A DNA stretch of 64,000 nt from CAZMYM01 sp964620325 (lineage in GTDB: Bacteria > Bipolaricaulota > Bipolaricaulia > UBA7950 > UBA9294): contig CAZUIM010000002.1 in NCBI GenBank assembly GCA_964620325.1, positions 51,642 to 115,641 of the forward strand, given 5' to 3'. Under the pieces are notes generated by a model. It saw only the letters and a program-made list of their open reading frames with translations. It was not told where the DNA came from and did no database searches. Made by a program: the position numbers and the translations under genes. Positions 50,329 to 59,139 of the stretch are shown one piece after another. Numbering within the stretch: position 1 is the stretch's first letter; the number at the start of each line of letters is the position of its first letter.

Positions 50329-51224
50329 AACCGCCCGTCGGCGGGCAAGCGGTCATCGAAGGTGTGATGATGCAGAACGGCGAGCGGGTCGCGCTCGCCG
50401 TTCGTCGTCAATCGGACGATCAAATTCTCGTCCGGTCGATCCCCGCGAGGACGCGCTTCAAGCGCCTGGGCCAGATTCCGTTTGTTCGCGGGACCTTCCG
50501 TCTCTACGACATGCTGTCGCTCGGACTCCGTGCGCTCAACCTCTCGGCCCAGCTCGCCTACCCCGAAGACGAGCAACTCGGCAAGACGGGAGGGTTCTTC
50601 ACATTCGCGATCGCCATCGTCCTTGCGATCGGCATCTTCATTCTCGCCCCGCTCTACGCGACAAGCGCGTTCGAATCGTTACGTTCCGGCAACGCGATCC
50701 TGTTCAATCTCGTCGAGGGAGCGATCCGCCTGGCGGTCCTGTTTCTCTACCTGGTCGTCATCTCTCGAATGAAAGACATCCGGCGGGTCTTCCAGTACCA
50801 CGGCGCGGAGCACAAGGTTGTCTACACGTACGAGGCGGACGAGGAGTTGACCGTCGAGAACGCGAGAAAGCACGGTCGCCTTCACCCGCGATGCGGTACG
50901 GCGTTTCTCATGATCGTCTTCGTCATCGCCATCCTCGTCTTCTCGCTCGTCGGAAACCCGAACCTCTGGCTGAAGACCCTGTCGCGAATCCTCCTGCTGC
51001 CGGTCGTCGCCGGAGTCTCCTACGAGGTGCTGCGCTTCAGTGGACGCTCGTTCGATCGCTGGTGGGTCCGCCTCCTCACCAAGCCGGGACTCTGGCTGCA
51101 GCGGCTGACGACGGCCGAGCCGACCGATGACATGCTCGAGGTCGCCCTCGCGTCGATCCGTCGAGCCCTCAGCGGTTCCGAGGCCGCCGAGGTATCGCAG
51201 AGCCGATCGACGCTGCGGGAATAG
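50325..51224 (+). CDS. DUF1385 membrane protein
   Basis: The 299-residue protein starts with GGQAVIEGVMMQNGE and has FQYHGAEHKVVYTYE near residue 155 and HPRCGTAF near residue 184, all DUF1385 signatures. About four transmembrane segments are visible. Function is unknown; the rpmE-DUF1385 pairing is seen in Firmicutes and Thermotogae, where prfA usually follows, but not here. Confidence 0.88.
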   Translation: MKPPVGGQAVIEGVMMQNGERVALAVRRQSDDQILVRSIPARTRFKRLGQIPFVRGTFRLYDMLSLGLRALNLSAQLAYPEDEQLGKTGGFFTFAIAIVLAIGIFILAPLYATSAFESLRSGNAILFNLVEGAIRLAVLFLYLVVISRMKDIRRVFQYHGAEHKVVYTYEADEELTVENARKHGRLHPRCGTAFLMIVFVIAILVFSLVGNPNLWLKTLSRILLLPVVAGVSYEVLRFSGRSFDRWWVRLLTKPGLWLQRLTTAEPTDDMLEVALASIRRALSGSEAAEVSQSRSTLRE

Positions 51225-51268
51225 GCGTTCCCAGAGGAAGTCCCGTCTTCGCAAGTTCGGACTGCTCG

Positions 51269-52282
51269 CTATTGCGACAGGGTTAGCGAGGGGTCGGGCC
51301 CGAGCGACAGCGGATGGGTCTCTCCGAGCACGCGATGTCGGTACGCGCCGACCGCCGCGATCATCGCCGCGTTGTCCGTGCAATACCGCCGCGGCGGGAA
51401 CGAGACGGTCACCCCTCGGACCTCCCCGTGTTCGGTGAGAGCGACACGAAGGTGCTCGTTGGCCGCGACCCCGCCGACGACGATCAGTCGCTTCAGATGG
51501 TAGCGCCGCGTCGCCTCGATCGACTTCTTCGTCAAGATCTCGACGACACTCGCCAACACCGAGGCGGCCACGTCCGTCGGGCGTTCGCGGGGGTGCTTCT
51601 TCAAGTGGTAGAGAACGGCCGTCTTCAGACCGGCGAAGCTGAAGTCGAATCCGGCCGACGTCGCCATCGGGCGCGGCAACCGAATCGCCTTCGGGTCTCC
51701 TTCGGACGCGAGGCGATCGATCTCGGCCCCGGCCGGGTACCCGATGCCGATCATCTTGCCGATCTTGTCCAGCGCCTCGCCGGCGGCGTCGTCGACGGTC
51801 GTTCCGACGATCCGATAATCGCCGAGCCGCACGACCTCGATCAGGCTCGTGTGCCCGCCGGAGACGACGAGAGCCATGAACGGAGGCTCGGTCGGTCGGT
51901 CACTCAGTCGGTCGGCGAAGATGTGGCCTTCGAGGTGGTTTACGCCGACGAACGGCGTCGAAAGCCCGAACGCGAGGCCTTTGCCGTGGGAGAGCCCGAC
52001 CAGAAGCGGTCCGACGAGCCCCGGACCGTACGTCGCCGCAATCAGCGACAGGTCGTTCACCCCGATCCCCGCGTCGGAGAGGGCCTGGCGGATCAAGAAC
52101 GGGAGCTTGGCGAGGTGATTCCGCGACGCGACCTCCGGGACGACGCCGCCGTATCGAGCGTGGAGGTCGGCCTGCGAGTAGACGAGGTCGGCGACGACAT
52201 CGGTCTCCCCCCGAAGGACGGCGACCGCCGTCTCGTCGCACGAGGTCTCGATGCCGAGCGTGAACGCCCCTTCACGGTGCAT
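51269..52282 (-). CDS. tsaD: tRNA N6-threonylcarbamoyladenosine transferase
   Basis: The 337-residue protein has GIETSCDETAVAVL at the start, the metal site HLEGHI near residue 118, SGGHTSLI and GVAANEHLR near residue 272. TsaD transfers threonylcarbamoyl to A37 of ANN-decoding tRNAs together with TsaB/TsaE, which are not in the window. It overlaps the hpt gene by 11 bp. Confidence 0.95.
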   Translation of the reverse strand: MHREGAFTLGIETSCDETAVAVLRGETDVVADLVYSQADLHARYGGVVPEVASRNHLAKLPFLIRQALSDAGIGVNDLSLIAATYGPGLVGPLLVGLSHGKGLAFGLSTPFVGVNHLEGHIFADRLSDRPTEPPFMALVVSGGHTSLIEVVRLGDYRIVGTTVDDAAGEALDKIGKMIGIGYPAGAEIDRLASEGDPKAIRLPRPMATSAGFDFSFAGLKTAVLYHLKKHPRERPTDVAASVLASVVEILTKKSIEATRRYHLKRLIVVGGVAANEHLRVALTEHGEVRGVTVSFPPRRYCTDNAAMIAAVGAYRHRVLGETHPLSLGPDPSLTLSQ

Positions 52283-52856
52283 GAACGTACTCGGGCTTCA
52301 GCACACCGATGAACGGAAGATTCCGGTAGAGTTCAGCGTAGTCCATTCCATACCCGACGATGAACGCGTCCCCCTCCAGCTGGAAGCCGGCGTAGTCAAT
52401 GTCCGCTCGAACGACGCGGCGCGATACCTTGTCGATCAGCGTGCAGACGCGGATCGACGCAGGACGTCGCGCTATCAGGCTCCGACGCAGGTAGTCGATC
52501 GTGTGCCCCGTGTCGATGATGTCCTCGACGATCAAAACGTCGCGCCCTTCGATCGGCATCTCCAGATCCTTCACCAGACGGACCGCGCCCGGCGCCGTCC
52601 CGTTTCCGTACGAGGAGACACTCATCAGATCGTACTCCAACGGCATCGACATCCGTCGCGCCAGATCGGCGGAGAAGATCAACGCCCCCCGAAGGATGCA
52701 GACGAGGAGAAGCGGGCGACCTCGAGCGTCCTTCGCTGCCTCGCCGCGCGTGTAGTCGTCGACGATCGCGTCGGCGATCTCGCCGACCCGATCCTCGATC
52801 GCCTCCTGTGAGAAGAGGATCGTCGAAACGCGCTCCCTCAATCCGACATCGTTCAT
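52272..52856 (-). CDS. hpt: Hypoxanthine phosphoribosyltransferase
   Basis: The 194-residue protein has LLVCILRGALIFSADL near residue 50 and the PRPP loop VLIVEDIIDTGHTIDYL near residue 108, and ends YRNLPFIGVLKPEYV, typical of Hpt. It makes IMP (and probably GMP) from the free base. The ATG 52856 is chosen because the family's N-terminus begins there; the frame remains open upstream without similarity. It precedes tsaD on the same transcript. Confidence 0.92.
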   Translation of the reverse strand: MNDVGLRERVSTILFSQEAIEDRVGEIADAIVDDYTRGEAAKDARGRPLLLVCILRGALIFSADLARRMSMPLEYDLMSVSSYGNGTAPGAVRLVKDLEMPIEGRDVLIVEDIIDTGHTIDYLRRSLIARRPASIRVCTLIDKVSRRVVRADIDYAGFQLEGDAFIVGYGMDYAELYRNLPFIGVLKPEYVHAP

Positions 52857-53112
52857 GATTCCTCGATTCGACACGACTGGGCGATCCGCAAGAACTCCCA
52901 TCCTAGTCCGGATGCCGCCGAACTCCAACTCCTGCGACAGAAGGCCGCGACGACGACACAGGGGCCGAGGTTGCCGCGCGCCGCGCCGGCCCCGACGGCC
53001 GTCAACGTCACCCTCACGCCGCATTGACATCGACGAACAATCGATGCCAACAGCATCGCGGCCGTTGGCGCCGCATTATACCGGTCGCCCGTACGAGGGC
53101 AATAGGCGAAGA

Positions 53113-55449
53113 CTAGACAGAATCGGCCGCCGACCCCGACGCGCGCGCCTCGATCCGCGCCCGACGCAGGCGATTCGCGTTGCCGACGACCGTCACGGAC
53201 GAAAGGGCCATCGCCGCCTCTGCAACGAGCGGATGAAGGAGACCGAGGACGGCGAGGGGGACGGCGAACAGATTGTAGAAGAAGGCCCAGAACAGGTTCT
53301 GCCGAATCACCCGGAAGGTCGCGCGAGAGAGCCGAACGGCGCGCACGACACCGGCAAGCTCGCCGGAGGCGAGCGTGACCCCGGCCGTCTCGATCGCGAT
53401 GTCCGTCCCCGTGCCGATCGCGATCCCGACATCGGCCCCCTGAAGGGCGGGCGCGTCGTTGATCCCGTCCCCGACCATGGCGACCGGCCCTCCGCTCGAC
53501 CGAAGTCGCTCGATCGCGCGCAGCTTCTCGTCGGGAGCGACCTCGGCGATGACCCGATCGATTCCGACGGCGTCCGCCACAGCGCGCGCCGTCCGCTCGT
53601 TGTCGCCGGTCAACAAGACGGCGTCGAGACCGAGGCTCCGAAGCTCGGAAACCGCATCCTTCGCGCCCACCTTCACACGATCGGCGACGGCGAGCAGGCC
53701 GAGCAGACCGCGGGACGCATCGGAGACGCCGACGACCGTCTTCGCCTCCGAACCGAGACGCCCCAGGTCGTCGGCGACCCGTTCGATCGAGGCCCCGAGG
53801 CTCTCGAGCCACTCGACGCTTCCGACGCGAACGGTGACACCGTCGACGGTGCCGGTGACGCCCCGTCCCGGTTCGGCGACGAACCGGTCGACCTCGGTCA
53901 GATCGATTCGCCGCTCGGCGGCCGCGGCGACGATCGCACGACCGATCGGATGTTCCGAACCGACTTCGACGCTCGCAGCAAGCCGCACGAGTTCCTCTTC
54001 GCTGTCGCCGATCGGGATCACGTCGGTCAGGCCCGGACGCCCCTCGGTGATCGTTCCCGTCTTGTCGAAGACGACGGTCTTGATCCCCTTCAGAACCTGA
54101 ATCGCCTCGCCCGATCGGACGAGGATCCCCCGCTCGGCCCCCAGTCCCGTTCCGACCATCAGCGCCGTCGGCGTGGCGAGCCCCAGGGCACAAGGACACG
54201 CGATGACCAGCACTGCAATCGCTGCGAAGAGAGCCAACGACATCGGCGCAAGACCCGGGTCGACCCACGGGAGAAGGCGGCCGGCCGCTTCGACGACGCG
54301 GATCATCCCGTCGGGGGCGACGAGCCAGGCGGCGAACGTCAGAACCGCCAGGCCGAGGACGGCCGGAACGAAGAGGCGCGTCACGCGATCGGCGAGCGCC
54401 TGAACCGGCACCTTCGTCGTCTGCGCCGACTCCACCATCCGGACGACCGACGCCAGGAACGTCTCCTCTCCGATCCCCGTCGCGCGGACGGTGAGCAACC
54501 CCTCCCCGTTGACCGTCGCGCCGATCACGCGGTCCCTGTTCCGACGCGCCACCGGCATCGACTCTCCGGTGACAATCGACTCGTCGACGTGACTCTCTCC
54601 GCGGACGACGATCCCGTCCGTCGGAATCTTCTCTCCGGGGCGAACGACCATCTCGTCGCCGACGCGCACCCGGTCGATCGGCACCTCGACCTCTCGTCCG
54701 TCGTGGAGAACGCGGGCCGACTTGGCGCCGAGCGTCATCAGCCGCTTGATTGCCTGCGACGACCGCCCTTTCGCGATCGTCTCGATCAGGCGGCCGGTCA
54801 GATGGAATGCCATGATCATCGCCGAGACGCCGGCGTAGTTGAGCACCGTCGCACCTCCGGTGAGTGTCCCGGAGACTGCGGCCAGTCCGGTGCCGAACGA
54901 TGCGATCGTTCCGAGGGCGATCAGCGTGTCCATCGTCGGGGCAAGTCCGACAGCGGCCCGAATGCCCGAACGAAGCGTCGGCCATCCGGCAACGAACAAG
55001 ACCGGCGCGGCCAGCGCGACCATCCCGATGTGGAAAGCAAGAGGCGACGGCCACATCAGTCCGAAAGCCATCTCCGGGATCATCCACCCGATGACGGGGA
55101 TCGCCAGGATCCAGGCGATCCATGCCCGCCGTCGAGCCCCGGAGAGTCTCGCGCGATCCCGCTCGAACGGATCGTCACGCGACACTGACCGTCCTTTGTT
55201 CGGCGTTCCTCCTCCCGGGGCCGAGGCCGGCTCGACCTCGTATCCGGCTCGCTCGACGGCATCGACCAGGAGGTCGAGGTTCACGTCATCGTCGACCTCG
55301 AGCAGCGCGCGCTCCGTCATGAGGTTGACCTGCGCCGAGGAGACGCCGTCCACCCCTGCGAGCGCCCGCTCGACGGCACTTGCGCAGGACGCGCAGTGCA
55401 TCCCGACGATCCCGAGTTCAATCCGTCGCGAGCGTTCCGGGTCACTCAT
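53113..55449 (-). CDS. copA: Copper-translocating P1B-type ATPase
   Basis: The 778-residue protein has an N-terminal heavy-metal domain with GMHCASC and eight membrane helices. The transport motif CPC (VIACPCALGLATP), phosphorylation site DKTGTITEG, SEHPIGRAI, and the FFYN and MALSS motifs in the last two helices mark the Cu(+) subgroup. It exports copper from the cytoplasm. I chose ATG 55449, with AGGAGG 7-9 nt upstream. No CueR/CsoR-type regulator is adjacent; a small gene overlaps its start. Confidence 0.93.
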   Translation of the reverse strand: MSDPERSRRIELGIVGMHCASCASAVERALAGVDGVSSAQVNLMTERALLEVDDDVNLDLLVDAVERAGYEVEPASAPGGGTPNKGRSVSRDDPFERDRARLSGARRRAWIAWILAIPVIGWMIPEMAFGLMWPSPLAFHIGMVALAAPVLFVAGWPTLRSGIRAAVGLAPTMDTLIALGTIASFGTGLAAVSGTLTGGATVLNYAGVSAMIMAFHLTGRLIETIAKGRSSQAIKRLMTLGAKSARVLHDGREVEVPIDRVRVGDEMVVRPGEKIPTDGIVVRGESHVDESIVTGESMPVARRNRDRVIGATVNGEGLLTVRATGIGEETFLASVVRMVESAQTTKVPVQALADRVTRLFVPAVLGLAVLTFAAWLVAPDGMIRVVEAAGRLLPWVDPGLAPMSLALFAAIAVLVIACPCALGLATPTALMVGTGLGAERGILVRSGEAIQVLKGIKTVVFDKTGTITEGRPGLTDVIPIGDSEEELVRLAASVEVGSEHPIGRAIVAAAAERRIDLTEVDRFVAEPGRGVTGTVDGVTVRVGSVEWLESLGASIERVADDLGRLGSEAKTVVGVSDASRGLLGLLAVADRVKVGAKDAVSELRSLGLDAVLLTGDNERTARAVADAVGIDRVIAEVAPDEKLRAIERLRSSGGPVAMVGDGINDAPALQGADVGIAIGTGTDIAIETAGVTLASGELAGVVRAVRLSRATFRVIRQNLFWAFFYNLFAVPLAVLGLLHPLVAEAAMALSSVTVVGNANRLRRARIEARASGSAADSV

Positions 55450-55804
55450 CGTTTCGCCTCCTTCGTTCATCGACCCACCGTCGATCAAGACGTCCTGATC
55501 CTCGCCCCTCGTGTGAGCCTCGTGCGAAGAGGCGATGGGCCCTCGGTGAACGACAGGGCCACGGGCCGATCACGGGCAGGACGGGGACGCCAGATCGGAT
55601 GTAGTAAAAGATCAGCGTCTCCTCGCTCTGGATCCCCGCCGCGAATCCTCTGACTTGTGCCTCGAACGCGCCCGGATCGGTCTTCTCGGCGTCGACGCGT
55701 TTGCATCGTCGGATCCGCGAGACCGAAGTGAATGTCAGATGACAGGCGGCCGCCTCCCCTCCGGTCGTGTTGATCACGACAGGTGTAGACGAAGGCTCTG
55801 ACAT
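55442..55804 (-). CDS. Hypothetical 120-residue protein upstream of copA
   Basis: The frame overlaps the copA start by 8 bp, which suggests coupled translation. The first ~85 residues (SEPSSTPVVINTTGGEAAAC ... EETLIFYYIRSGVPVLPVIG) look like a folded alpha/beta protein with cysteines at ~20 and 33. The last ~35 residues are Arg-rich and may be low-quality extension. No family recognised. A role in copper handling is only suggested by position. Confidence 0.4.
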   Translation of the reverse strand: MSEPSSTPVVINTTGGEAAACHLTFTSVSRIRRCKRVDAEKTDPGAFEAQVRGFAAGIQSEETLIFYYIRSGVPVLPVIGPWPCRSPRAHRLFARGSHEGRGSGRLDRRWVDERRRRNDE

Positions 55805-55933
55805 GGCTCGCCTCGCTTCGCACGGAGCGAGCTGAGCGCCGCAATCGATGAAACGCGCTTGCAAACCTCGTTCCAAGAAACAACACGAGAATCGTACTTC
55901 ATCTCTTCACGATGCGCAAACCCGCTACAAACC

Positions 55934-55962
55934 TGGAGATTCATCGATCCGGAACGTAGAAT
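55934..55962 (+). promoter_or_regulatory. Promoter of the first glutamate dehydrogenase
   Basis: TGGAGA (55934-55939), 17-bp spacer, TAGAAT (55957-55962). The -10 box covers the in-frame ATG at 55961, which supports the downstream start at 56018. Confidence 0.5.
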
Positions 55963-56017
55963 GTCGGCCGACCAGGTGAGAGAGACCGCACCGAAAACGG
56001 CAGCGCAGGAGGCCGAG

Positions 56018-57274
56018 ATGAGCGAGGCAGGAAGACTCAACCCATTCGAGATCTCACAACGTCAGCTGGACAAGGCGGCGTCGAAACTGAAACTCGACCC
56101 CCAGGTGCACGCGCTCCTTCGCGAGCCGATGCGTACCCTCGAGGTCCATTTCCCCGTGAAGATGGACGACGGAACCGCCCGCACCTTCACAGGATTCCGG
56201 GTTCAGTACAACGACGCTCGCGGACCGACGAAGGGCGGGCTGCGATTTCATCCGGACGAGACGCTCGACACCGTCAAGGCGCTGGCCGCGTGGATGACGT
56301 GGAAGACGGCCGTCGTCGGCGTTCCGTACGGAGGCGGCAAGGGCGGTGTCATCTGCAATCCCAAAGAGCTCTCGCAGACCGAGCTGGAGCGGATCTCTCG
56401 CGCCTTCGTGCGCGCCGTCGGGCGCTTCATCGGACCGGAGAAAGACATCCCCGCCCCGGACGTGTACACGACGCCTCAGATCATGGGGTGGATGATGGAC
56501 GAATTCTCGACGATCGTCGGCTACAACGCGCCCGGCGTCATCACCGGAAAGCCGATCGCTCTCGGCGGATCCCTCGGCCGAGGCGACGCCACGGCGCGCG
56601 GGGCCGTCTACTGCATCATCGAAGCGGCGAAGACGCTCGGCATGGACCTGCAGGATGCGACGGTCGCGATCCAGGGATACGGGAACGCCGGCTACTACTG
56701 CGCAACGCTGATGCAGGAGCTCACCGGCGCGAAGATCGTCGCCGCGACCGATTCCCGCGGCGGAGCCTACAGCGATGCGGGGATCGACCCCGAGGCGATG
56801 AGCGAACACAAGGGGGCGACCGGGTCGGTCTCCGGCTTCGCCGGCCTCAAGTCGGTCACGAACGAGGAGATTCTCGAGCTCGACGTCGACGTTCTCATTC
56901 CCGCCGCCATCGAGAACGTCATTACGCAGGAGAACGCGCCGAACGTCAAAGCGAGGATCATCGCCGAGGCAGCGAACGGCCCGACCACACCGGAAGCGGA
57001 TGAGATCCTCCACGCGAACGGGAACTACGTGATCCCGGACTTCCTCTGCAACGCCGGTGGCGTAACCGTCTCCTACTTCGAATGGGTTCAGAACATCAAC
57101 GGCTTCTACTGGGAGATCGAACAGGTGCACGACCGTTTGAAGGAACGCATGGTCAAGGCGTTCCACGAAACCAACCACATGGCGCAAGACCATCAGATCG
57201 ACAATCGGACGGCCGCCTACATGGTGGCCGTCGCGCGCGTCGCTGAGGCGATGCGTCTGCGAGGATGGGTGTGA
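56018..57274 (+). CDS. gdhA: Glutamate dehydrogenase, paralog 1
   Basis: The 418-residue hexameric-type enzyme has PYGGGKGGVICNP near residue 108 (substrate lysine region), KDIPAPDVYTTPQIM, and the Rossmann motif IQGYGNAGYYCA near residue 221. It aminates 2-oxoglutarate to glutamate or the reverse; coenzyme preference cannot be read with confidence. ATG 56018 with AGGAGG at 56007-56012 gives the standard length. A second paralog lies 1.9 kb away, beyond two Crp-like genes. Confidence 0.93.
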   Translation: MSEAGRLNPFEISQRQLDKAASKLKLDPQVHALLREPMRTLEVHFPVKMDDGTARTFTGFRVQYNDARGPTKGGLRFHPDETLDTVKALAAWMTWKTAVVGVPYGGGKGGVICNPKELSQTELERISRAFVRAVGRFIGPEKDIPAPDVYTTPQIMGWMMDEFSTIVGYNAPGVITGKPIALGGSLGRGDATARGAVYCIIEAAKTLGMDLQDATVAIQGYGNAGYYCATLMQELTGAKIVAATDSRGGAYSDAGIDPEAMSEHKGATGSVSGFAGLKSVTNEEILELDVDVLIPAAIENVITQENAPNVKARIIAEAANGPTTPEADEILHANGNYVIPDFLCNAGGVTVSYFEWVQNINGFYWEIEQVHDRLKERMVKAFHETNHMAQDHQIDNRTAAYMVAVARVAEAMRLRGWV

Positions 57275-57320
57275 TCCACGGGTATGTGCTACGCTCGACA
57301 TGAGCGTTGAGCGGACGGAT

Positions 57321-57360
57321 ATGCGGGAGCCTCCATTCCGAGGCGCTCGCACTCCCGCAT
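57321..57360 (+). terminator. Inverted repeat between gdhA1 and the Crp-like gene
   Basis: ATGCGGGAG (57321-57329) pairs perfectly with CTCCCGCAT (57352-57360), enclosing a smaller CCTC/GAGG stem. It may end the gdhA1 transcript or act in the leader of the Crp-like gene. No U-run. Confidence 0.45.
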
Positions 57361-57383
57361 GAATGCGCACAGAGGAGCGCACG

Positions 57384-58148
57384 ATGACAATGGCCTCGAT
57401 GTCGCAATGCCGTAGAAGGGAACAGGTTCCCACCGATCAGTTTCTCGCCGACGTCCTCCCGGCGCTCTCCCGAGAGGCGATCGCCGACCTGGCCCGGATT
57501 TCGCTGCCGATCAATTACGAAGCAGACGAGCTGATCGCACAGGAAGGATCCTACGCCTCCGGCATCTACATCGTCCGCTCGGGCCTCGTCTCTATCGGCA
57601 AGTACTCGAGTCGTGGATGGGACAAGCGCTGCCTTCGATTTCTCGCCGTCGGCGAGATGTTCGGTCTGGAGGCCATCTTCCTCGAACGCGAGCCGATCAA
57701 CGTGCAGTACGCCAAGGCGCTCGTCCAGTCGACGGTCATCTTCTTCGAACGGTCGAACATCCTCGCGTTCAGCAAGGAGAACCCGAGCATCTTCAAGGAC
57801 CTCTGCCGGTGGTTGGCACGCGAAGTCATCATGCTCGAGTTCAAATTGACCCGGCAGGCCGTCGAGTCGAACGATCGGAACCTGGCCCTTCTGCTCCTCG
57901 CGCTCGGGAACAAGTACGGCGTTCAGGAGGAGGAGTCGTTGCGCGTCGACCTTCAGATCTCTCGACAGACGATGTCCGAGATGCTGGGGGTCTCCGTCGA
58001 GACGCTGATGCGCGGGTTGAAGCGTTTCCGCGAACTCGGATTCATCGCCGATGAGCCGGGACAGATCATCATCGAGGATCCGTCGGGCCTTGCCGACCGC
58101 GCCCGGGTGACGAAGTTCTACCTGTCGATCATCGAAGAGACGCTGTAG
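57384..58148 (+). CDS. Crp/Fnr-family transcription regulator 1
   Basis: The 254-residue protein has a cyclic-nucleotide-binding-like beta roll (ELIAQEGSYASGIYIVRSGLV near residue 46, cut for length) and a C-terminal winged helix with VDLQISRQTMSEMLGVSVET near residue 190. Fnr-type N-terminal cysteines are missing, so an [4Fe-4S] oxygen sensor is unlikely. ATG 57384 is preceded by GAGGAG. It may control the flanking glutamate dehydrogenases, which is inferred only from position. Confidence 0.85.
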   Translation: MTMASMSQCRRREQVPTDQFLADVLPALSREAIADLARISLPINYEADELIAQEGSYASGIYIVRSGLVSIGKYSSRGWDKRCLRFLAVGEMFGLEAIFLEREPINVQYAKALVQSTVIFFERSNILAFSKENPSIFKDLCRWLAREVIMLEFKLTRQAVESNDRNLALLLLALGNKYGVQEEESLRVDLQISRQTMSEMLGVSVETLMRGLKRFRELGFIADEPGQIIIEDPSGLADRARVTKFYLSIIEETL

Positions 58149-58861
58149 TCGGACGACGCAGTATCCGCCGTATCGACGTCAAGGCCGTGCACCTCAAGGT
58201 CTCCGTTCTCCTCGGACAACTCCAGGTCCGGCGGAACCGCACGACGAAGCTGACGCGCCGAGACGGACGCAAGCTCGCCGAGGGTGCGAAGCGAAACGCC
58301 CCGTAGAACGACGGCATCGCCGTCCACCGCGCCGCAGAGATCGACGAGACGGCGCAACGTCAGACCGAATCGCCCCTGAGGCCCCTCTCCCGCCGGTTGA
58401 AAGATCGTCGCCGTGTGCCCGACGCCGGCGCGACTCGCCAGCCGCCCGATCACGGCCCATCGGAGCGACGCGTCCGCATCGATCGCTGCGTTGAAGCGCT
58501 TCGATTCGACGAACAGGAGCTCCGTCGCGGTGACGGATCGGCTGAGGGACCGTGCCAGTCCGCCCGTCTCCGTCTGCAACGACTCAAGACCCAGAAGATC
58601 TCCGGGGCCGAGGAGCCCCCGACACGCGACCTCGCCGTCGTCCGACCGGACCGATTCGGAGACGACGCCTCGCACGATGAGATGGATCCCGGCGACAAAA
58701 CTGCCCGTTTGGCAGATCATCTCCCCGGCCAGATATCGAATGCGGAGCGGATCGCAACACGCCAGCAACTTCTGCCATTCTGCAACACCATGCGTCGGCC
58801 GTTCGTTGGTCTCGTTCATCAACGATGACTGTAGCGGCTGAATCGGGGAGTCTCCATGCAA
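58118..58861 (-). CDS. Crp/Fnr-family transcription regulator 2 (divergent)
   Basis: The 247-residue protein has a cNMP-binding-like fold (GEMICQTGSFVAGIHLIVRG near residue 45) and a C-terminal helix-turn-helix-like stretch (LRTLGELASVSARQLRRAV). The HTH match is weaker than in its neighbour. It is convergent with regulator 1 and the coding regions overlap by 31 bp at the 3' ends. The start is uncertain: ATG 58861 or 58819, neither with a clear Shine-Dalgarno. Confidence 0.75.
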   Translation of the reverse strand: MHGDSPIQPLQSSLMNETNERPTHGVAEWQKLLACCDPLRIRYLAGEMICQTGSFVAGIHLIVRGVVSESVRSDDGEVACRGLLGPGDLLGLESLQTETGGLARSLSRSVTATELLFVESKRFNAAIDADASLRWAVIGRLASRAGVGHTATIFQPAGEGPQGRFGLTLRRLVDLCGAVDGDAVVLRGVSLRTLGELASVSARQLRRAVPPDLELSEENGDLEVHGLDVDTADTASSDYSVSSMIDR

Positions 58862-59139
58862 CGCGATGAGAAACCGACCTTCGCTTCACATCCGGTGACG
58901 TGCGGTCGGGCACGATTCGATCCGGCAGATGACGATCCTTTGTCTGTCATCTGTCGCCTCCGATGAATGACGCGCGATACCGCCGGAGATACGCTCGATT
59001 GCTGCTACGCCCGGCAATCGACAGCTCCATCACGGCAGACTGCGAGGCGAGCTGCTGTAACAAACCGTCTGCCAGGATGCCCGTTTACGCATTGCGGCGA
59101 CGGGAGAGCGGGTAGCCTTTGCCCGGAGGTGAACGCCTC
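58862..59139. other. Divergent intergenic region before the second glutamate dehydrogenase
   Basis: No gene is seen. I find no strong consensus promoter and no palindrome of Crp type (TGTGA-N6-TCACA). A CTGTCATCTGTC direct repeat near 58945 was noticed but has the wrong spacing for a Pho box. Confidence 0.5.

Noticed and set aside
57384..58148. Fnr-type oxygen sensor
   Set aside because: The N-terminal cluster-ligating cysteine pattern of Fnr is absent; only one cysteine is near the start.
58940..58960. E. coli-type Pho box upstream of gdhA2
   Set aside because: CTGTCAT is followed immediately by CTGTCGC, without the required 4-bp AT-rich spacer, and the neighbouring genes have no link to phosphate.
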